54,124 bases of DNA, taken from NCBI GenBank assembly GCA_023954715.1, contig JAGSHD010000021.1, forward strand, positions 1 to 54,124, in the 5' to 3' direction. The notes beneath the pieces were generated by a model. That model was given only the letters and a program-made list of their open reading frames with translations. It was not told where the DNA came from and did not search any database. The position numbers were made by a program, and so were the translations under genes. This document shows, in pieces, positions 35,140-44,620 of the stretch. The stretch comes from Candidatus Cloacimonadota bacterium. Lineage in GTDB: Bacteria > Muiribacteriota > UBA6191. The number at the start of each line of letters is the position of its first letter. The stretch's first letter is position 1.

Positions 35140-35719
35140 TTTTTGTTTATTAATTTTGATGGTAACTTTTAGTTATTCAAATGCTCCAGTAATCCAATCT
35201 CCAAAGCACCAAGATTTATATAAAATTATAAAAAACTATAAAAAGTACAAGCAAATGTGTGATTTGACTTTTTCAGGAATGCACTGGAATCACAATGTAG
35301 TTATTTACCTAAATAAAGGTAGTGAAGACTATATACATAACTTTAGTGTCATAGAGTTTCTATCAGATGAAGAGTTGGCTGAAGACTTTGAAGAGGAACA
35401 TGGTGAAGAGGCTTTACAAAAAGCCTTAATCTTTCGTAAGTATCCAGTAGGAACGATCATGATAAAAGAGCATTACTTAACAAATGACTCTTCAAAGTCT
35501 CCAATAAGTTATGCAATTATGATCAAAAGAGAGAAAGGCTTCAATCAAAACTCTAATGATTGGGAGTATGCTTGGGTTGCTAAGGATAACTCTATTTTGT
35601 TAAGAGGAGTAGATGATTCGAAAGTGGTAAAAAACACTTGCCACAACTGTCACTATTCAGTTAAAGAGAGAGACTTTATCTTTGGAACCGCTTTAAAAGA
35701 TAATTTTATAAAAAAGTAG
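35129..35719 (+). CDS. Cytochrome P460 family protein
   Basis: A signal peptide is followed by a domain with FRKYPVGTIMIKEHYL, YAIMIKREKGF, NDWEYAWV and a single C-terminal haem site CHNCH (about residues 173-177), then DFIFG. This is the cytochrome P460 pattern; known members oxidise hydroxylamine or NO, or (cytochrome c'-beta) bind NO or CO. A Lys cross-link to haem is typical, and KEHY is a candidate region, but the residue cannot be fixed by eye. With the peroxidase and cupredoxin it forms a periplasmic redox set. Substrate (NO, hydroxylamine or peroxide) is unproven. Confidence 0.82.
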   Translation: MKNSFCLLILMVTFSYSNAPVIQSPKHQDLYKIIKNYKKYKQMCDLTFSGMHWNHNVVIYLNKGSEDYIHNFSVIEFLSDEELAEDFEEEHGEEALQKALIFRKYPVGTIMIKEHYLTNDSSKSPISYAIMIKREKGFNQNSNDWEYAWVAKDNSILLRGVDDSKVVKNTCHNCHYSVKERDFIFGTALKDNFIKK

Positions 35720-35787
35720 AACTTTCTTTAAGAAGTTAGATACTTGCTTTCTTCATTAGTTTATAGGTAATTTTTTAGTAAGTGTGA

Positions 35788-36011
35788 TTTTTTGTATCTG
35801 ATTTTGTAAGTAAAAATGAGATCAAAAACTTAGAAAGTGATTTGTTTAGAACACTAAACCGCATAGACACTCCGCTATACAGTCAAGAAAAGTTTTAAAA
35901 AGTCTAGTCTCGGCAATGAATGGTAGTATTTTTGTTTCGTCTAAACTAAACAAGAATACTATGTTTACCATTCAGTTACCGTATTTAGGACTAGATTTTT
36001 ATAAACAATAA
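35788..36011 (+). pseudogene. Relic of a histidine kinase C-terminus
   Basis: One frame (35788-35898) reads DFVSKNEIKNLESDLFRTLN and RIDTPLYSQEKF, like the region between the G1 and G2 boxes of a HATPase domain. A shift of frame follows. From about 35901 the frame reads SLVSAMNGSIFVSSKLNK and TMFTIQLPYL, the usual end of a histidine kinase. The GxGLGL box that should lie between is gone. So it is a dead 3' fragment with a frameshift and small deletion; the rest of the gene is absent. It ends 6 bases from the convergent TonB-dependent receptor. Confidence 0.75.
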
Positions 36012-36016
36012 GTAAA

Positions 36017-38137
36017 TTAAAACTTTAAGGTGTAGCCAACTTCGATGTATCGTTTTGGTTGTACAGCAGTGTCTTCTAACCAATCAGTTCCTTCACCAAA
36101 TGGGCTAGGTGCATAATAGTCTTTATCAAATAGGTTGTTTACACTTAAATATAAAGCACCTTTGTCATTCACGTCTCTACGAAAAGAGAAGTCAACTACG
36201 GTACGAGCTTTCATAAATGCAACTTTACCTGTTGACCTTTGGTTATATGGGGCCTTGCCATGATGACGACCTCGTAAACTATAAGAGTTTTTGTTTTGTT
36301 TCCAAGTCCAGCCGGCATGAATTTTTCTATCAGCAACTTTAGTGATTGGATTATTTAAAGTATCATTGCTTTGAGCATCAACATTAGAATAATACAAATA
36401 GCCAAAGCTATCTTCTTTAGGTGTAAAGTCCATTAAAAACTCATAACCTTTTGTTTCTGGTGTACCACTATTTACATTGAAACCAAACAGATTAGCTCCA
36501 TACATAGCCCATTGTGGACGGATTAAGTTCTTAATCTCATTCTTAAAGGAGTTTAAAGTTAACTTTAGTTTATCATTCACTTTACGCTCAATATTAAATT
36601 GATAGGAGTCCATTTCTTCAGCGGCTAAGGATGGGTTTTGAACAAAGTAAACTTGTCCAGGTCCACCATTTAGGGCTCCACCATTCCAAGATTCATAAGC
36701 TAAATACTTAGATGGCTTAATATATGCAGAGCCATATAAAAGCTTCATATTTGTTTGTTCATCAGCTTGGTATACAAATCCTAATCGTGGGTTTAAGGTA
36801 TTGTAAAAGTCGGAGTTATAATCATATCGAACTCCTAAGTTTACTTGTAGTTTTTCAGACACTTGCTTTGTGTACTCAGCAAAAACACCATAATCTGTAT
36901 AATTAAACGCTCCGTAAGTAATGGTTTGTCCAGCAACTTGTGCAGGTCCATTTGCTGGATAAGCAACGCCAATTCCAGGCATTGGATAGGAGCTTAGGCT
37001 TCCTCCGCTCCAAGGAGAATTAAATCGATTATTTTTAGGGAAGCTTTCTGTTTTTTCTACACTAAAACCGGCAACTAACTTTGAGTCGTCATTGACTTCT
37101 AATTCTAGTAACTCCTCCCATTTCATGGATTGTGTATGAGCATAAACATAGTTAGTAAATGCTTTATACTTAAATTGAGTACCATCTGAAACTTCATACT
37201 CATCAAAACTAAGTCTTGAAGTCAAACTAAACTTTTCATCTTCATGAGTATGCTCAAAAGATACTTTGTTTTGCACTTGTTGCCAGAAAAACTCGCGGTC
37301 AAAAACCATTCCTCCACCTAGGCCAATAAATGCTGATGGTCCACCGGCTTCATGAGCAAACTGTCGATACAAAGATAATGTGAAATCATCTCCAAAGTTA
37401 AACTTAGAGTAAAAGTTATAATCAAAAACTGGTTGATCATATTTATGTCCCAAGTTTGCTGTAGAATATTTATTATCCACTTTAGATAGGTCCCAGCCAT
37501 CACTACCTAGTCTTCTAAAGTGAGCAATATAATTTATGTCTTCAGTGATTTTTTCACCATAAAATATAGATGTATCCAATTGAGAGTTGGTTCCAAAGGA
37601 AACATCTAACTCACCTTTTGTTTCTAAGTCTTCTAGGTCCTCATAATCATAAGTGATAATATTTAAAACACCTGAGTAGGCATCTGCTCCATACATTGCT
37701 GATGCAGGGCCGTAAACAACCTCAATTTGTTTTACCATATTTAATGGCATGTTGTTGCCTAAAATAAATCTCTCACCGCTGGCTACATTTAACTTTTTAC
37801 CATCTAGTAAAAACATAAACTTATTGGCACCTAATATACCCCGACCAACAGCTAAACTTCTAACCTCTCCAGTTAAGTCTTCACTAAAGTCAAAACCAGG
37901 TAGGTCTCTAAAAATATCTTTAATATCTTTGTAGCCTCTCTCTTTTATCATTTGGGCAGTAACCACTCGAATAGTTGCTGGAGCTTTACTAATGCTTTGT
38001 GATGTCCTAGATGCGGTTACTACTGTGTCTGCTAAGTTTAGAATATCAGTTAATGAATTGCTGTCTTCGTCAATGGATGCTACGGCAAAAGGACATAACA
38101 TAGTTGAAAATATGATAGGACGAAATAATTTAATCAT
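36017..38137 (-). CDS. TonB-dependent outer-membrane receptor
   Basis: An outer-membrane gated channel powered by TonB. The signal peptide (MIKLFRPIIFSTMLCPFAVA) leads to a plug domain (about residues 30-165) with VVTASRTSQSISKAPATIRV, FLLDGKKLN, IEVVYGPASAMYGADAYSGV and LNII. The remaining about 540 residues have alternating beta-barrel strands and end in an aromatic-type C-terminus (EVGYTLKF). 706 aa is normal. The ligand cannot be read from the sequence. AAGGAGAG precedes the ATG. It is the last gene of an operon with two periplasmic binding proteins. No TonB/ExbBD genes are in the window. Confidence 0.93.
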   Translation of the reverse strand: MIKLFRPIIFSTMLCPFAVASIDEDSNSLTDILNLADTVVTASRTSQSISKAPATIRVVTAQMIKERGYKDIKDIFRDLPGFDFSEDLTGEVRSLAVGRGILGANKFMFLLDGKKLNVASGERFILGNNMPLNMVKQIEVVYGPASAMYGADAYSGVLNIITYDYEDLEDLETKGELDVSFGTNSQLDTSIFYGEKITEDINYIAHFRRLGSDGWDLSKVDNKYSTANLGHKYDQPVFDYNFYSKFNFGDDFTLSLYRQFAHEAGGPSAFIGLGGGMVFDREFFWQQVQNKVSFEHTHEDEKFSLTSRLSFDEYEVSDGTQFKYKAFTNYVYAHTQSMKWEELLELEVNDDSKLVAGFSVEKTESFPKNNRFNSPWSGGSLSSYPMPGIGVAYPANGPAQVAGQTITYGAFNYTDYGVFAEYTKQVSEKLQVNLGVRYDYNSDFYNTLNPRLGFVYQADEQTNMKLLYGSAYIKPSKYLAYESWNGGALNGGPGQVYFVQNPSLAAEEMDSYQFNIERKVNDKLKLTLNSFKNEIKNLIRPQWAMYGANLFGFNVNSGTPETKGYEFLMDFTPKEDSFGYLYYSNVDAQSNDTLNNPITKVADRKIHAGWTWKQNKNSYSLRGRHHGKAPYNQRSTGKVAFMKARTVVDFSFRRDVNDKGALYLSVNNLFDKDYYAPSPFGEGTDWLEDTAVQPKRYIEVGYTLKF

Positions 38138-38199
38138 TAAACTCTCCTTGAGTTTGTAAAGGGTTGTATGAATGAAATTTAGATTTAAAAGTAGAGGGT

Positions 38200-39108
38200 T
38201 TATTTGATTCGTAGTTTTCTAAACTTCTTTTTATTAATATTAGTTTCAATTTCAGCGGCGTATTGGATACCGATTTCTTGAGGAGAAACTCCTTCTTCTA
38301 GAATATTATAAGCAAATTGAGCAGCCTGAGACCCCATAGCGATGTGATCTGGAGATGCTGTAAAGGCGCAAAAGTTTAACTTTTTACTACTCAAGACTTT
38401 GATGCCAGATAAAAAAGGAATCTTTGCTTTATTAGCAGCAGGAATCCAGACTTTAGAGAATAGAGATCGTTCAAGTAATACATTGTCACCCAAAACTACA
38501 ATAGCATCATTTTTTGAGGATCTTTTGGTTTGCTTTTTAAGTATCTTAGCTAGCTTTTTACGTAGCTTTTTCTTGTTGTTAGCTACTGAGTCTAAATCAA
38601 TAGCATTCACTATAACCTTGGATCGAGAGAGTTGACGCTTAGCATCTTCAATAAACTTTTGGTTATACTGCTTTCTATAGAGAATTGAGATTTTATTGAC
38701 TTTTTTGCTACTAATATCTTGAAACTCAGATACTATACTGTATGGAGCAGTTTCATAGGAGATTCCACAAATATTTTTAAAGTTAATAAGAGTTTTTTGA
38801 AAGTTTAGTCCCATAACAGCAATGGTTTTAACGGAATTAAGTTTTTTTGCAAACTGTACAGCTGTTTCATCCATAACTAGAAGTAGGTCTGGTTTTGTAG
38901 CTTTAATTTTTTTTGTAAAATCAGAGTAAGTACTTTTTGAATTTATAGTAAAGTCTACCACAGAGTAGTCTTCTCCAATTTCATCGTTAAAGCCTTGTAA
39001 AACTTGTAAAAAAGCAGGGTTGCTTTCACGAACAACTAAGATAGTTTCTGCTGTTAGATTGTTTAGTATGAATGTTGCTAAAAGAAATATTTTTATAAGG
39101 TTATACAT
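38200..39108 (-). CDS. ABC-type substrate-binding protein (PF04392-like)
   Basis: A signal peptide (to about residue 21) precedes a two-lobe periplasmic binding fold: ILVVRESNPAFLQVLQGF, DLLLVMDETAVQFAKKLNS, TIAVMGLNFQ, GISYETAPYSIVSEFQ, ISILYRKQYNQKF and IPFLSGIKVLSSKKLNFCAF. This is the ABC_sub_bind family, whose best-studied relatives bind tryptophan-like or other small ligands. No ABC permease or ATPase is nearby. Its start overlaps the stop of the upstream binding-protein gene by one base (TAATG), and the TonB-dependent receptor follows after 62 bases. It may deliver or report the ligand imported by that receptor. Confidence 0.8.
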   Translation of the reverse strand: MYNLIKIFLLATFILNNLTAETILVVRESNPAFLQVLQGFNDEIGEDYSVVDFTINSKSTYSDFTKKIKATKPDLLLVMDETAVQFAKKLNSVKTIAVMGLNFQKTLINFKNICGISYETAPYSIVSEFQDISSKKVNKISILYRKQYNQKFIEDAKRQLSRSKVIVNAIDLDSVANNKKKLRKKLAKILKKQTKRSSKNDAIVVLGDNVLLERSLFSKVWIPAANKAKIPFLSGIKVLSSKKLNFCAFTASPDHIAMGSQAAQFAYNILEEGVSPQEIGIQYAAEIETNINKKKFRKLRIK

Positions 39109-39827
39109 TATTTACACTCCCCATCACAAGGGACAATTTTGTCCATGTCAATTAATTGTAAAGTATCAGAAGAAAGCTTTAGTAGTTTATGGACCTCGTC
39201 TTGCGAGACCCCATCTTTAGCGCCGACCATAGGATATTTTATGTTAGGTACACTCTTAAGAACTGTAACAGCTGCACCGAATTTTTCTTTTAACTGACCA
39301 AGGTTTTTTTCTGAAATAATTAAGTAATTTGTATTGTCTAAACCTATTGATGAAATTAATGATTTGAGTGACTTTGAAAAACTTGGTGATTTAAATTTGA
39401 CTCCAGCGAATTGTTGAGCTAGCTCTTTTTTTGTTTCTTTTCTTCCAACAGATTCAATGATTCCCACGACTCCAGAAGTTGTGTTTTTTAGTGACCACTT
39501 AGGATCAATTGAACATAAGAGACGCTTGGTAACGTTTTGGTCTTTTAACATAAACTGTAAGCTCGGTTTATAGCTATCACTAGAAGCAAAGTAACTAGAG
39601 GGTGCAATCAAAATGTCGGGGTTTTTTCCCTTTTTTATGGCTAGCTTCAGAGTTTTGAAGCTAGAAAATACTTTTACCTTGAGTCCTTTAAAAACGTGTT
39701 CTTTTTTAACTCCACTCTTTATAAACTTCTTAGGTTTTATATTTTCGGGTAAAAAGATGCCAACGGAGGTTTTAGTCCAAGTCGACTGGAGACAAAATAA
39801 AAAAAATACCAAGTGAAATTTTTTCAT
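39108..39827 (-). CDS. PhnD-like periplasmic binding protein
   Basis: A signal peptide (MKKFHLVFFLFCLQSTWT) is followed by a type II binding-protein-like fold: VFSSFKTLKLAIKKGKNPDI, LIAPSSYF, TTSGVVGIIESVG and NYLIISEKNLGQLK. This resembles PhnD-type (phosphite, phosphonate or similar oxyanion) binding proteins, but similarity is weak and the ligand unknown. It ends with two cysteines (PCDGEC). First gene of the receptor operon; AAAGGAAATT precedes the ATG. The signal of two different binding proteins with one receptor is unusual. Confidence 0.6.
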   Translation of the reverse strand: MKKFHLVFFLFCLQSTWTKTSVGIFLPENIKPKKFIKSGVKKEHVFKGLKVKVFSSFKTLKLAIKKGKNPDILIAPSSYFASSDSYKPSLQFMLKDQNVTKRLLCSIDPKWSLKNTTSGVVGIIESVGRKETKKELAQQFAGVKFKSPSFSKSLKSLISSIGLDNTNYLIISEKNLGQLKEKFGAAVTVLKSVPNIKYPMVGAKDGVSQDEVHKLLKLSSDTLQLIDMDKIVPCDGECK

Positions 39828-40091
39828 GCTTGAATTTCCTTTGTTGATTGTGAATAGATCAATTATTTTATTGGGGTATAGATTACGCTAGTATTTAACT
39901 CTAAAGTGTTTTTTTAGATAAGTTTGACTTACTTTACATTTTTATGAGTGTCTTGGCAATCAATTTGGAGAACTAATTTTGGTTTTAGTTATTCGTAAGT
40001 GAATTAGATGTTTTTATATAGCAACACTACTAAGCGCTAGCTATAGGCCAAATATGACCATAATAACTACATGTTTTACGCATGAGTCAGT

Positions 40092-42473
40092 TTATTTTTG
40101 TAAAGAAATATAAGCTTGTAATTTTTTAGGAAGTTGATACTTGATTTGAGGTGAATTTGTAAGCTCATAAGCTAGATTATATTTTCTGCCACAAAGTAAC
40201 TTATTATCCACTTCAATCATATTACTATTGAGGGTTTTGCAATAATCTTTATAAATTGATGAGTATCGCAAAGAAGAAAAACTCTTATGTTTGGTATAAA
40301 AGTGCCATTGTAGATAGCTAAACAGCTCAAAACGAATCTTATATGGTTTAACTTTAGGAGGGTAAGAGATAATTTGGCTAGGATGGTATTTTACATACTT
40401 CTTTAAATATGTTTCATACTCCAGATAGGTAGGTAATCTTGACTGAACTAAGATTAAACTTTTGTTGTCTTCAGAAAGACGCAACTCATAGGGAACCATA
40501 TCAACTTTATGAGTGTAATAGGAGCCTGAATAATAGAAATGTGAATTAATATATCTCAAAATATTTCTACTGAGGTTTTGTTCACTGGGGGTTCCAATAG
40601 AAAAGAGGCTCCATTTTGTAAGCTCCCATAAGCCAAAGAGAAGACAAACAACTATCATGCGTACATGATTTCGATGAAGTTTTGAAGGGGGAAACTCATA
40701 CTTTTGGGAGAAATCCACTTTAAAGTAATCTAATGTTTTAGAAAGAGAAGTAGGGGAACAGTAAATATTGGTATTTTCATCATTAGATCTTAAAATACAA
40801 AAGTGGGAAAGAGGATGAAGGGTGAGAGGACCCTTGAGTTGTTTAAAGTATAGATGGAATCCAAAAACTGTTTTAGAGATACTGACTTGGGACTTGTATA
40901 TTAAAAGTAGGGTTTTACTTTTTGTCTTTTCACTACATAAATGGACTAAAAAGCAGTCGGGATGAATCTTTACTGTGTTTTTCAAGAGACTTTTTTGATT
41001 TAAATATTGATTTGCAATAGCGTTCATTTCCTTTTGTGCACCCATTAACTTGTCTGGTAAAAAAATCAGATAAAACATGACGGTACATAAAAAACTAGGG
41101 ATTAAACCAAGTAGTTGAAAGTAGCTAAAAACTTGATAAAAATATATAAATGCTATTACTAAAATCCCTGGTTGAATGATATTCACTTTGAAGATAGAGT
41201 GAGAGCTAGCTCCTTTAATATAATTTGGAATCCAGTCATTTAATTTAAAAATAATTAGTGAGGCCACAAGAAGCAATAATAGGTTTCTAGTGATTTGTAA
41301 AGGAGTCAAATAGTGCCAAGTAAAATGAAGCTGTAAAAGCATGGGGCTTAATAAGATAAAGATCCAAATGTATAATAATTGATTGGCTTTTAATTTATGA
41401 AACCAAAAGGCAACTTGAGCAAAACGAATTCCTAACATATTAATGGAGCCACTACTTTGATGTTTTTCATGGTGAAACCGATTGGAGATACCCCAGAGTG
41501 CTTTTATTTTGTAGCATTTATCGAATATGGAGTAGGCATAGATATAGTGTAAATTTGGGACAAAGGGTAAAAAACGAATCAATGAATTGTAAGAGAAGTC
41601 ATTGTCATCACTGCTGACAAAATAAGGTTTAGGGTTTAGCTCCAAATGTTCAATACGGTGAAACTCTTCAATGTGTAAATAATTAGCATTAATTTGAATA
41701 TTACAGAGTTTAGGAGTGGATTTGTTGAAAACAAAAACCAAATAATTGATACGAATCATGGGAAGAAAGGCACATACAAAAAACAACCAAACAAGGATCT
41801 GTTTTAGTCCTATAAAAAATAAGTTTGGCTCAAAACTTAAGGAGATGATGGCTTCAAATATGATTGGTACAGAGTTGCTTTGAAATAAGGCAATTGTTGC
41901 GAGAATTAAAAGTAAAACAGGAGCTAGTAATTGTGAGAGTATGATCAAATCTCCATAATAATGGTAGTATAAATCATGCTTACTCTTGTCTGATATCTCA
42001 GTCAATAGTTCAGAAAGCTCTATGGAATGCTCTACTTCTTTGTGGTAGTTTTTTAAAAATAGTAAGGCACTTTGAGAGTGATTTCTATGGAATAACTCAC
42101 AAGATATATATGAAACACAATCTAAAAGACTTAGTCTAGGAAATAGGGATTGATGTAACTGTAGACATTGATGAAAGCTTATATCATCTAAGTTTAAATA
42201 ACTTTCTTCTAATTGAATTTGGGGGTTTTGCTTATCTAATAGTTTAGCTTGGTATAAATACTTTTTAGAAAGAGCTTTGTCTTTGATCTCAAAACAAAAC
42301 CGATAGAGTAAGAGGTTTTTATCTATATGGCTTATTGATGAATTATCCTTAATTAGACGGATAGCTTTCTTATGTTCTCCAAAAGACCTAAGTTGTAAGA
42401 GCTCCACAGCAAAGTCTTCACTCAAGGAGGACAATCGTTTTAAGTAGTCAGGAAAACGGTCTATAATTTGCAT
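40092..42473 (-). CDS. Large unknown multi-spanning membrane protein with helical N-terminal domain
   Basis: About 793 residues. Residues up to about 185 are helical and TPR-like (SFGEHKKAIRLIKDN and YLYQAKLLDKQNPQIQLEES), then several membrane helices lie around residues 190-255, 360-480 and 605-630. The C-terminal soluble part is rich in Tyr, Ser and Lys. I do not recognise a family. I prefer ATG 42473; a TTG 18 bases upstream has no ribosome site. It is a single gene divergent from a methyltransferase. It could be an envelope assembly protein or a sensor, but nothing indicates which. Confidence 0.6.
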   Translation of the reverse strand: MQIIDRFPDYLKRLSSLSEDFAVELLQLRSFGEHKKAIRLIKDNSSISHIDKNLLLYRFCFEIKDKALSKKYLYQAKLLDKQNPQIQLEESYLNLDDISFHQCLQLHQSLFPRLSLLDCVSYISCELFHRNHSQSALLFLKNYHKEVEHSIELSELLTEISDKSKHDLYYHYYGDLIILSQLLAPVLLLILATIALFQSNSVPIIFEAIISLSFEPNLFFIGLKQILVWLFFVCAFLPMIRINYLVFVFNKSTPKLCNIQINANYLHIEEFHRIEHLELNPKPYFVSSDDNDFSYNSLIRFLPFVPNLHYIYAYSIFDKCYKIKALWGISNRFHHEKHQSSGSINMLGIRFAQVAFWFHKLKANQLLYIWIFILLSPMLLQLHFTWHYLTPLQITRNLLLLLVASLIIFKLNDWIPNYIKGASSHSIFKVNIIQPGILVIAFIYFYQVFSYFQLLGLIPSFLCTVMFYLIFLPDKLMGAQKEMNAIANQYLNQKSLLKNTVKIHPDCFLVHLCSEKTKSKTLLLIYKSQVSISKTVFGFHLYFKQLKGPLTLHPLSHFCILRSNDENTNIYCSPTSLSKTLDYFKVDFSQKYEFPPSKLHRNHVRMIVVCLLFGLWELTKWSLFSIGTPSEQNLSRNILRYINSHFYYSGSYYTHKVDMVPYELRLSEDNKSLILVQSRLPTYLEYETYLKKYVKYHPSQIISYPPKVKPYKIRFELFSYLQWHFYTKHKSFSSLRYSSIYKDYCKTLNSNMIEVDNKLLCGRKYNLAYELTNSPQIKYQLPKKLQAYISLQK

Positions 42474-42670
42474 TGGAGCTTTCTTGTTCAACTAAGAAAA
42501 GTTAATGTTTGTAACTTGCTAAGCTATGAGTCATTTGTTTCTTTTATGTCCATAATGTAGATTGAACTTTGTATATATTATACTAAAATTTACAGAACAT
42601 ATCATTTTCTAAAATGATTATTTGTTCAAGAGTTGGTTCATTGCAATTGTAGAGAGCTTCTTATCATATT

Positions 42671-43432
42671 ATGATTAATCACAAATACAAATTATTAAAT
42701 TTACTTCCAAAAAAACAGCGAAGACGTCTACCATATTTTGGCTTTCCGATTCAAACTTTGTATCTAGGTTTTTTGGATCAACATCCAAATCACAAACGAG
42801 TTTTAGATATAGGATGTGGCAATGGTTTCTTATTAAGACAACTTCGTTATTGGAAAAACCAGATAAAGGGAATTGATGCATCAGAAGAGTTAATTAAAGA
42901 TCTTCAAAAACAGGGTTTAACTGAAGTAGAGCATGTCTATTTTTCAAGTGAAACAGCCAAACAACAAGAAGACTTTGACTGGATTTATTGTTTGGATGTA
43001 TTAGAACATGCCCATGATAGAGCTTCTTTTATTAAAGGGTTGTATCATCTAAAAACGAAGGATAATCATCTTGTTTTACTTTTTCCAAATCAAAAACATC
43101 ATGGGACTACAGGTTTGATAAACTTCAATGAGTTCGATACTTTGTCAAAAGAGTATAATTTTGAAATTGTAAAGTTATCCCCACCAATATGGTTTTCTAT
43201 AGCTCAGTATTGTAAGCATAAAATAAAGGGCTTGTTAGGTTTTCAAGAGGGAGATTTGTTTCATGAAAACCCTTCGTTTAGTAAAATTAGACATCATCCA
43301 AAAAGTTGGACTTTGTCACTATTTATTGAGCTATACTTTCAATTATTTGACTGGTTTCCATCAAAAGTGAAGAAAGTAAATCATTTAAAGGATGAAGGTA
43401 TATATATGATATATTTTGGGCAGGAGCGCTAA
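42671..43432 (+). CDS. Class I SAM-dependent methyltransferase
   Basis: A Rossmann methyltransferase with motif I VLDIGCGNGFL (near residue 40), acidic end of strand 2 in IKGIDASEEL, and motif IV-like DWIYCLDVLEHAHD, as in UbiG/Methyltransf_11-type enzymes. Later TTGLINFNEFDTLSKEYNFE is typical of enzymes that methylate sugars, quinones or cell-envelope intermediates. No cofactor partner or pathway is indicated by neighbours. Its stop overlaps the convergent receiver gene by 4 bases. The ATG has only a weak ribosome site. Confidence 0.85.
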   Translation: MINHKYKLLNLLPKKQRRRLPYFGFPIQTLYLGFLDQHPNHKRVLDIGCGNGFLLRQLRYWKNQIKGIDASEELIKDLQKQGLTEVEHVYFSSETAKQQEDFDWIYCLDVLEHAHDRASFIKGLYHLKTKDNHLVLLFPNQKHHGTTGLINFNEFDTLSKEYNFEIVKLSPPIWFSIAQYCKHKIKGLLGFQEGDLFHENPSFSKIRHHPKSWTLSLFIELYFQLFDWFPSKVKKVNHLKDEGIYMIYFGQER

Positions 43433-43803
43433 GAACAAAGTTCATCTATTGCTGTAAGTAAATCTGTCATTTTAAATGGTTTACAAAAAGAGCGAGCTGC
43501 ACCTAGCTTAATACTTGCATCGAGATATTGAGTGGCTACTTCCGGAACCAAGCGATGTCCCCCCGATAATGTAATTATAGCAGTATCTGGTTTGATAGCT
43601 AGTATAGCCTTTATCATTTCAAGACCATCGAGTTCAGGCATAATGATATCAGTTACAATAATATCAAAGGAATCTTGTTGAAATAAGGCTAATCCTTCTT
43701 TGCCATTAAAAGCAGTGTGGACCTTATGGCCGCTCATTTCAAGAAAATCGCAGAAGACTTCTGACATATCTGTATCATCTTCAACTAACAAAACTTTACT
43801 CAT
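43429..43803 (-). CDS. Stand-alone response-regulator receiver
   Basis: A single receiver: VLLVEDDTDMSEVF at the N-terminus, phosphorylatable Asp in IVTDIIMPELDG, Ser in LSGGH and Lys in FCKPFK. There is no output domain. I choose ATG 43803; GAGGAG lies 11 bases upstream, and a TTG 33 bases earlier would place that site inside the gene. No kinase is adjacent. The VTDIIMPELDG form with LSGG is common in receivers associated with hybrid kinases. Confidence 0.9.
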   Translation of the reverse strand: MSKVLLVEDDTDMSEVFCDFLEMSGHKVHTAFNGKEGLALFQQDSFDIIVTDIIMPELDGLEMIKAILAIKPDTAIITLSGGHRLVPEVATQYLDASIKLGAARSFCKPFKMTDLLTAIDELCS

Positions 43804-44041
43804 ATTGTTTGAGTCTCCTCTTTTATAAGTAGCCAATAAATGAATAACACTACCAAAACTTTAATTGTCTCTAAAACTACAATTGGTAATTAGATCATGA
43901 TTCTAGTAATATTCTAATGTATTGTCTAGTTAAAGTTTAACCTTTTTAAACTATAACTTGCTAGTCGTTCAATAGAGATAAAGATTACTATTAAAAGTTA
44001 TAAAAAAGTTTATTGTCTGCAATAAAAGGAAATAAAGCTCC

Positions 44042-44620
44042 ATGTTTTTAATAAAAACTGAAAACTCTTCTATTCTAGAAGAAAAAAAATCTAAATTTAT
44101 TAGCTATCTGATGTTTTACAAAGATTTTAAAGAGACAATGCTCAAACTTAAACTAGATCATCCTAAGGCTCGACACTTTGTTTTTGCTTTTCGCTACTTA
44201 AATGAAGAGGATCAAGTAGTAGAAGGATTTAGTGATGATGGAGAGCCAAAAAACACTTCCGGCAAACCTACTTTAGCTGTTTTACAAGGTCATAAGTTAA
44301 TTAATGTAGCACTTATTACAGTGAGGTACTTTGGAGGAGTAAAACTAGGAACAGGTGGGTTAGTTAGGGCTTACTCCGATGCTTGTAATTTAGCCATTGA
44401 AGAAAATAATTTACAAAAATATATTAAGTTAGAGATCTATAAGTTTAGTGTTTTGTACAGCCATTTATCTAGTGTAGAACATAAAATGAAAAGTGTTGAA
44501 TTAAATGTAATTGATAAAGAATTTGGAGCAACAAACTGTGAGATTAGTATTCGGTGTAGTAAAGACAATTGGCTAAACCTTCAACAAGAGTGCAATCGAA
44601 TGATAGAAGTGTTTTATTGA
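44042..44620 (+). CDS. yigZ: YigZ/IMPACT family protein
   Basis: The UPF0029 core is complete: KKSKFISYL, HPKARHFVFAFRYL, GFSDDGEPKNTSGKPTL, VALITVRYFGGVKLGTGGLV and RAYSDA. The C-terminal domain is the ferredoxin-like DUF1949 type. 192 aa is normal. Members are linked to translation control (IMPACT in eukaryotes), with YigZ function in bacteria unclear. AAAGGAAAT lies upstream. It overlaps the SGNH-like gene by 7 bases at the convergent stop codons. Confidence 0.92.
   Translation: MFLIKTENSSILEEKKSKFISYLMFYKDFKETMLKLKLDHPKARHFVFAFRYLNEEDQVVEGFSDDGEPKNTSGKPTLAVLQGHKLINVALITVRYFGGVKLGTGGLVRAYSDACNLAIEENNLQKYIKLEIYKFSVLYSHLSSVEHKMKSVELNVIDKEFGATNCEISIRCSKDNWLNLQQECNRMIEVFY

Noticed and set aside
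39828..40091. Riboswitch or Fur box upstream of the receptor operon
   Set aside because: A cobalamin riboswitch or clear Fur box was looked for because of the TonB-dependent receptor; neither is visible. TTGAT and ATCAA occur but nine bases apart, so it is not an FNR site.
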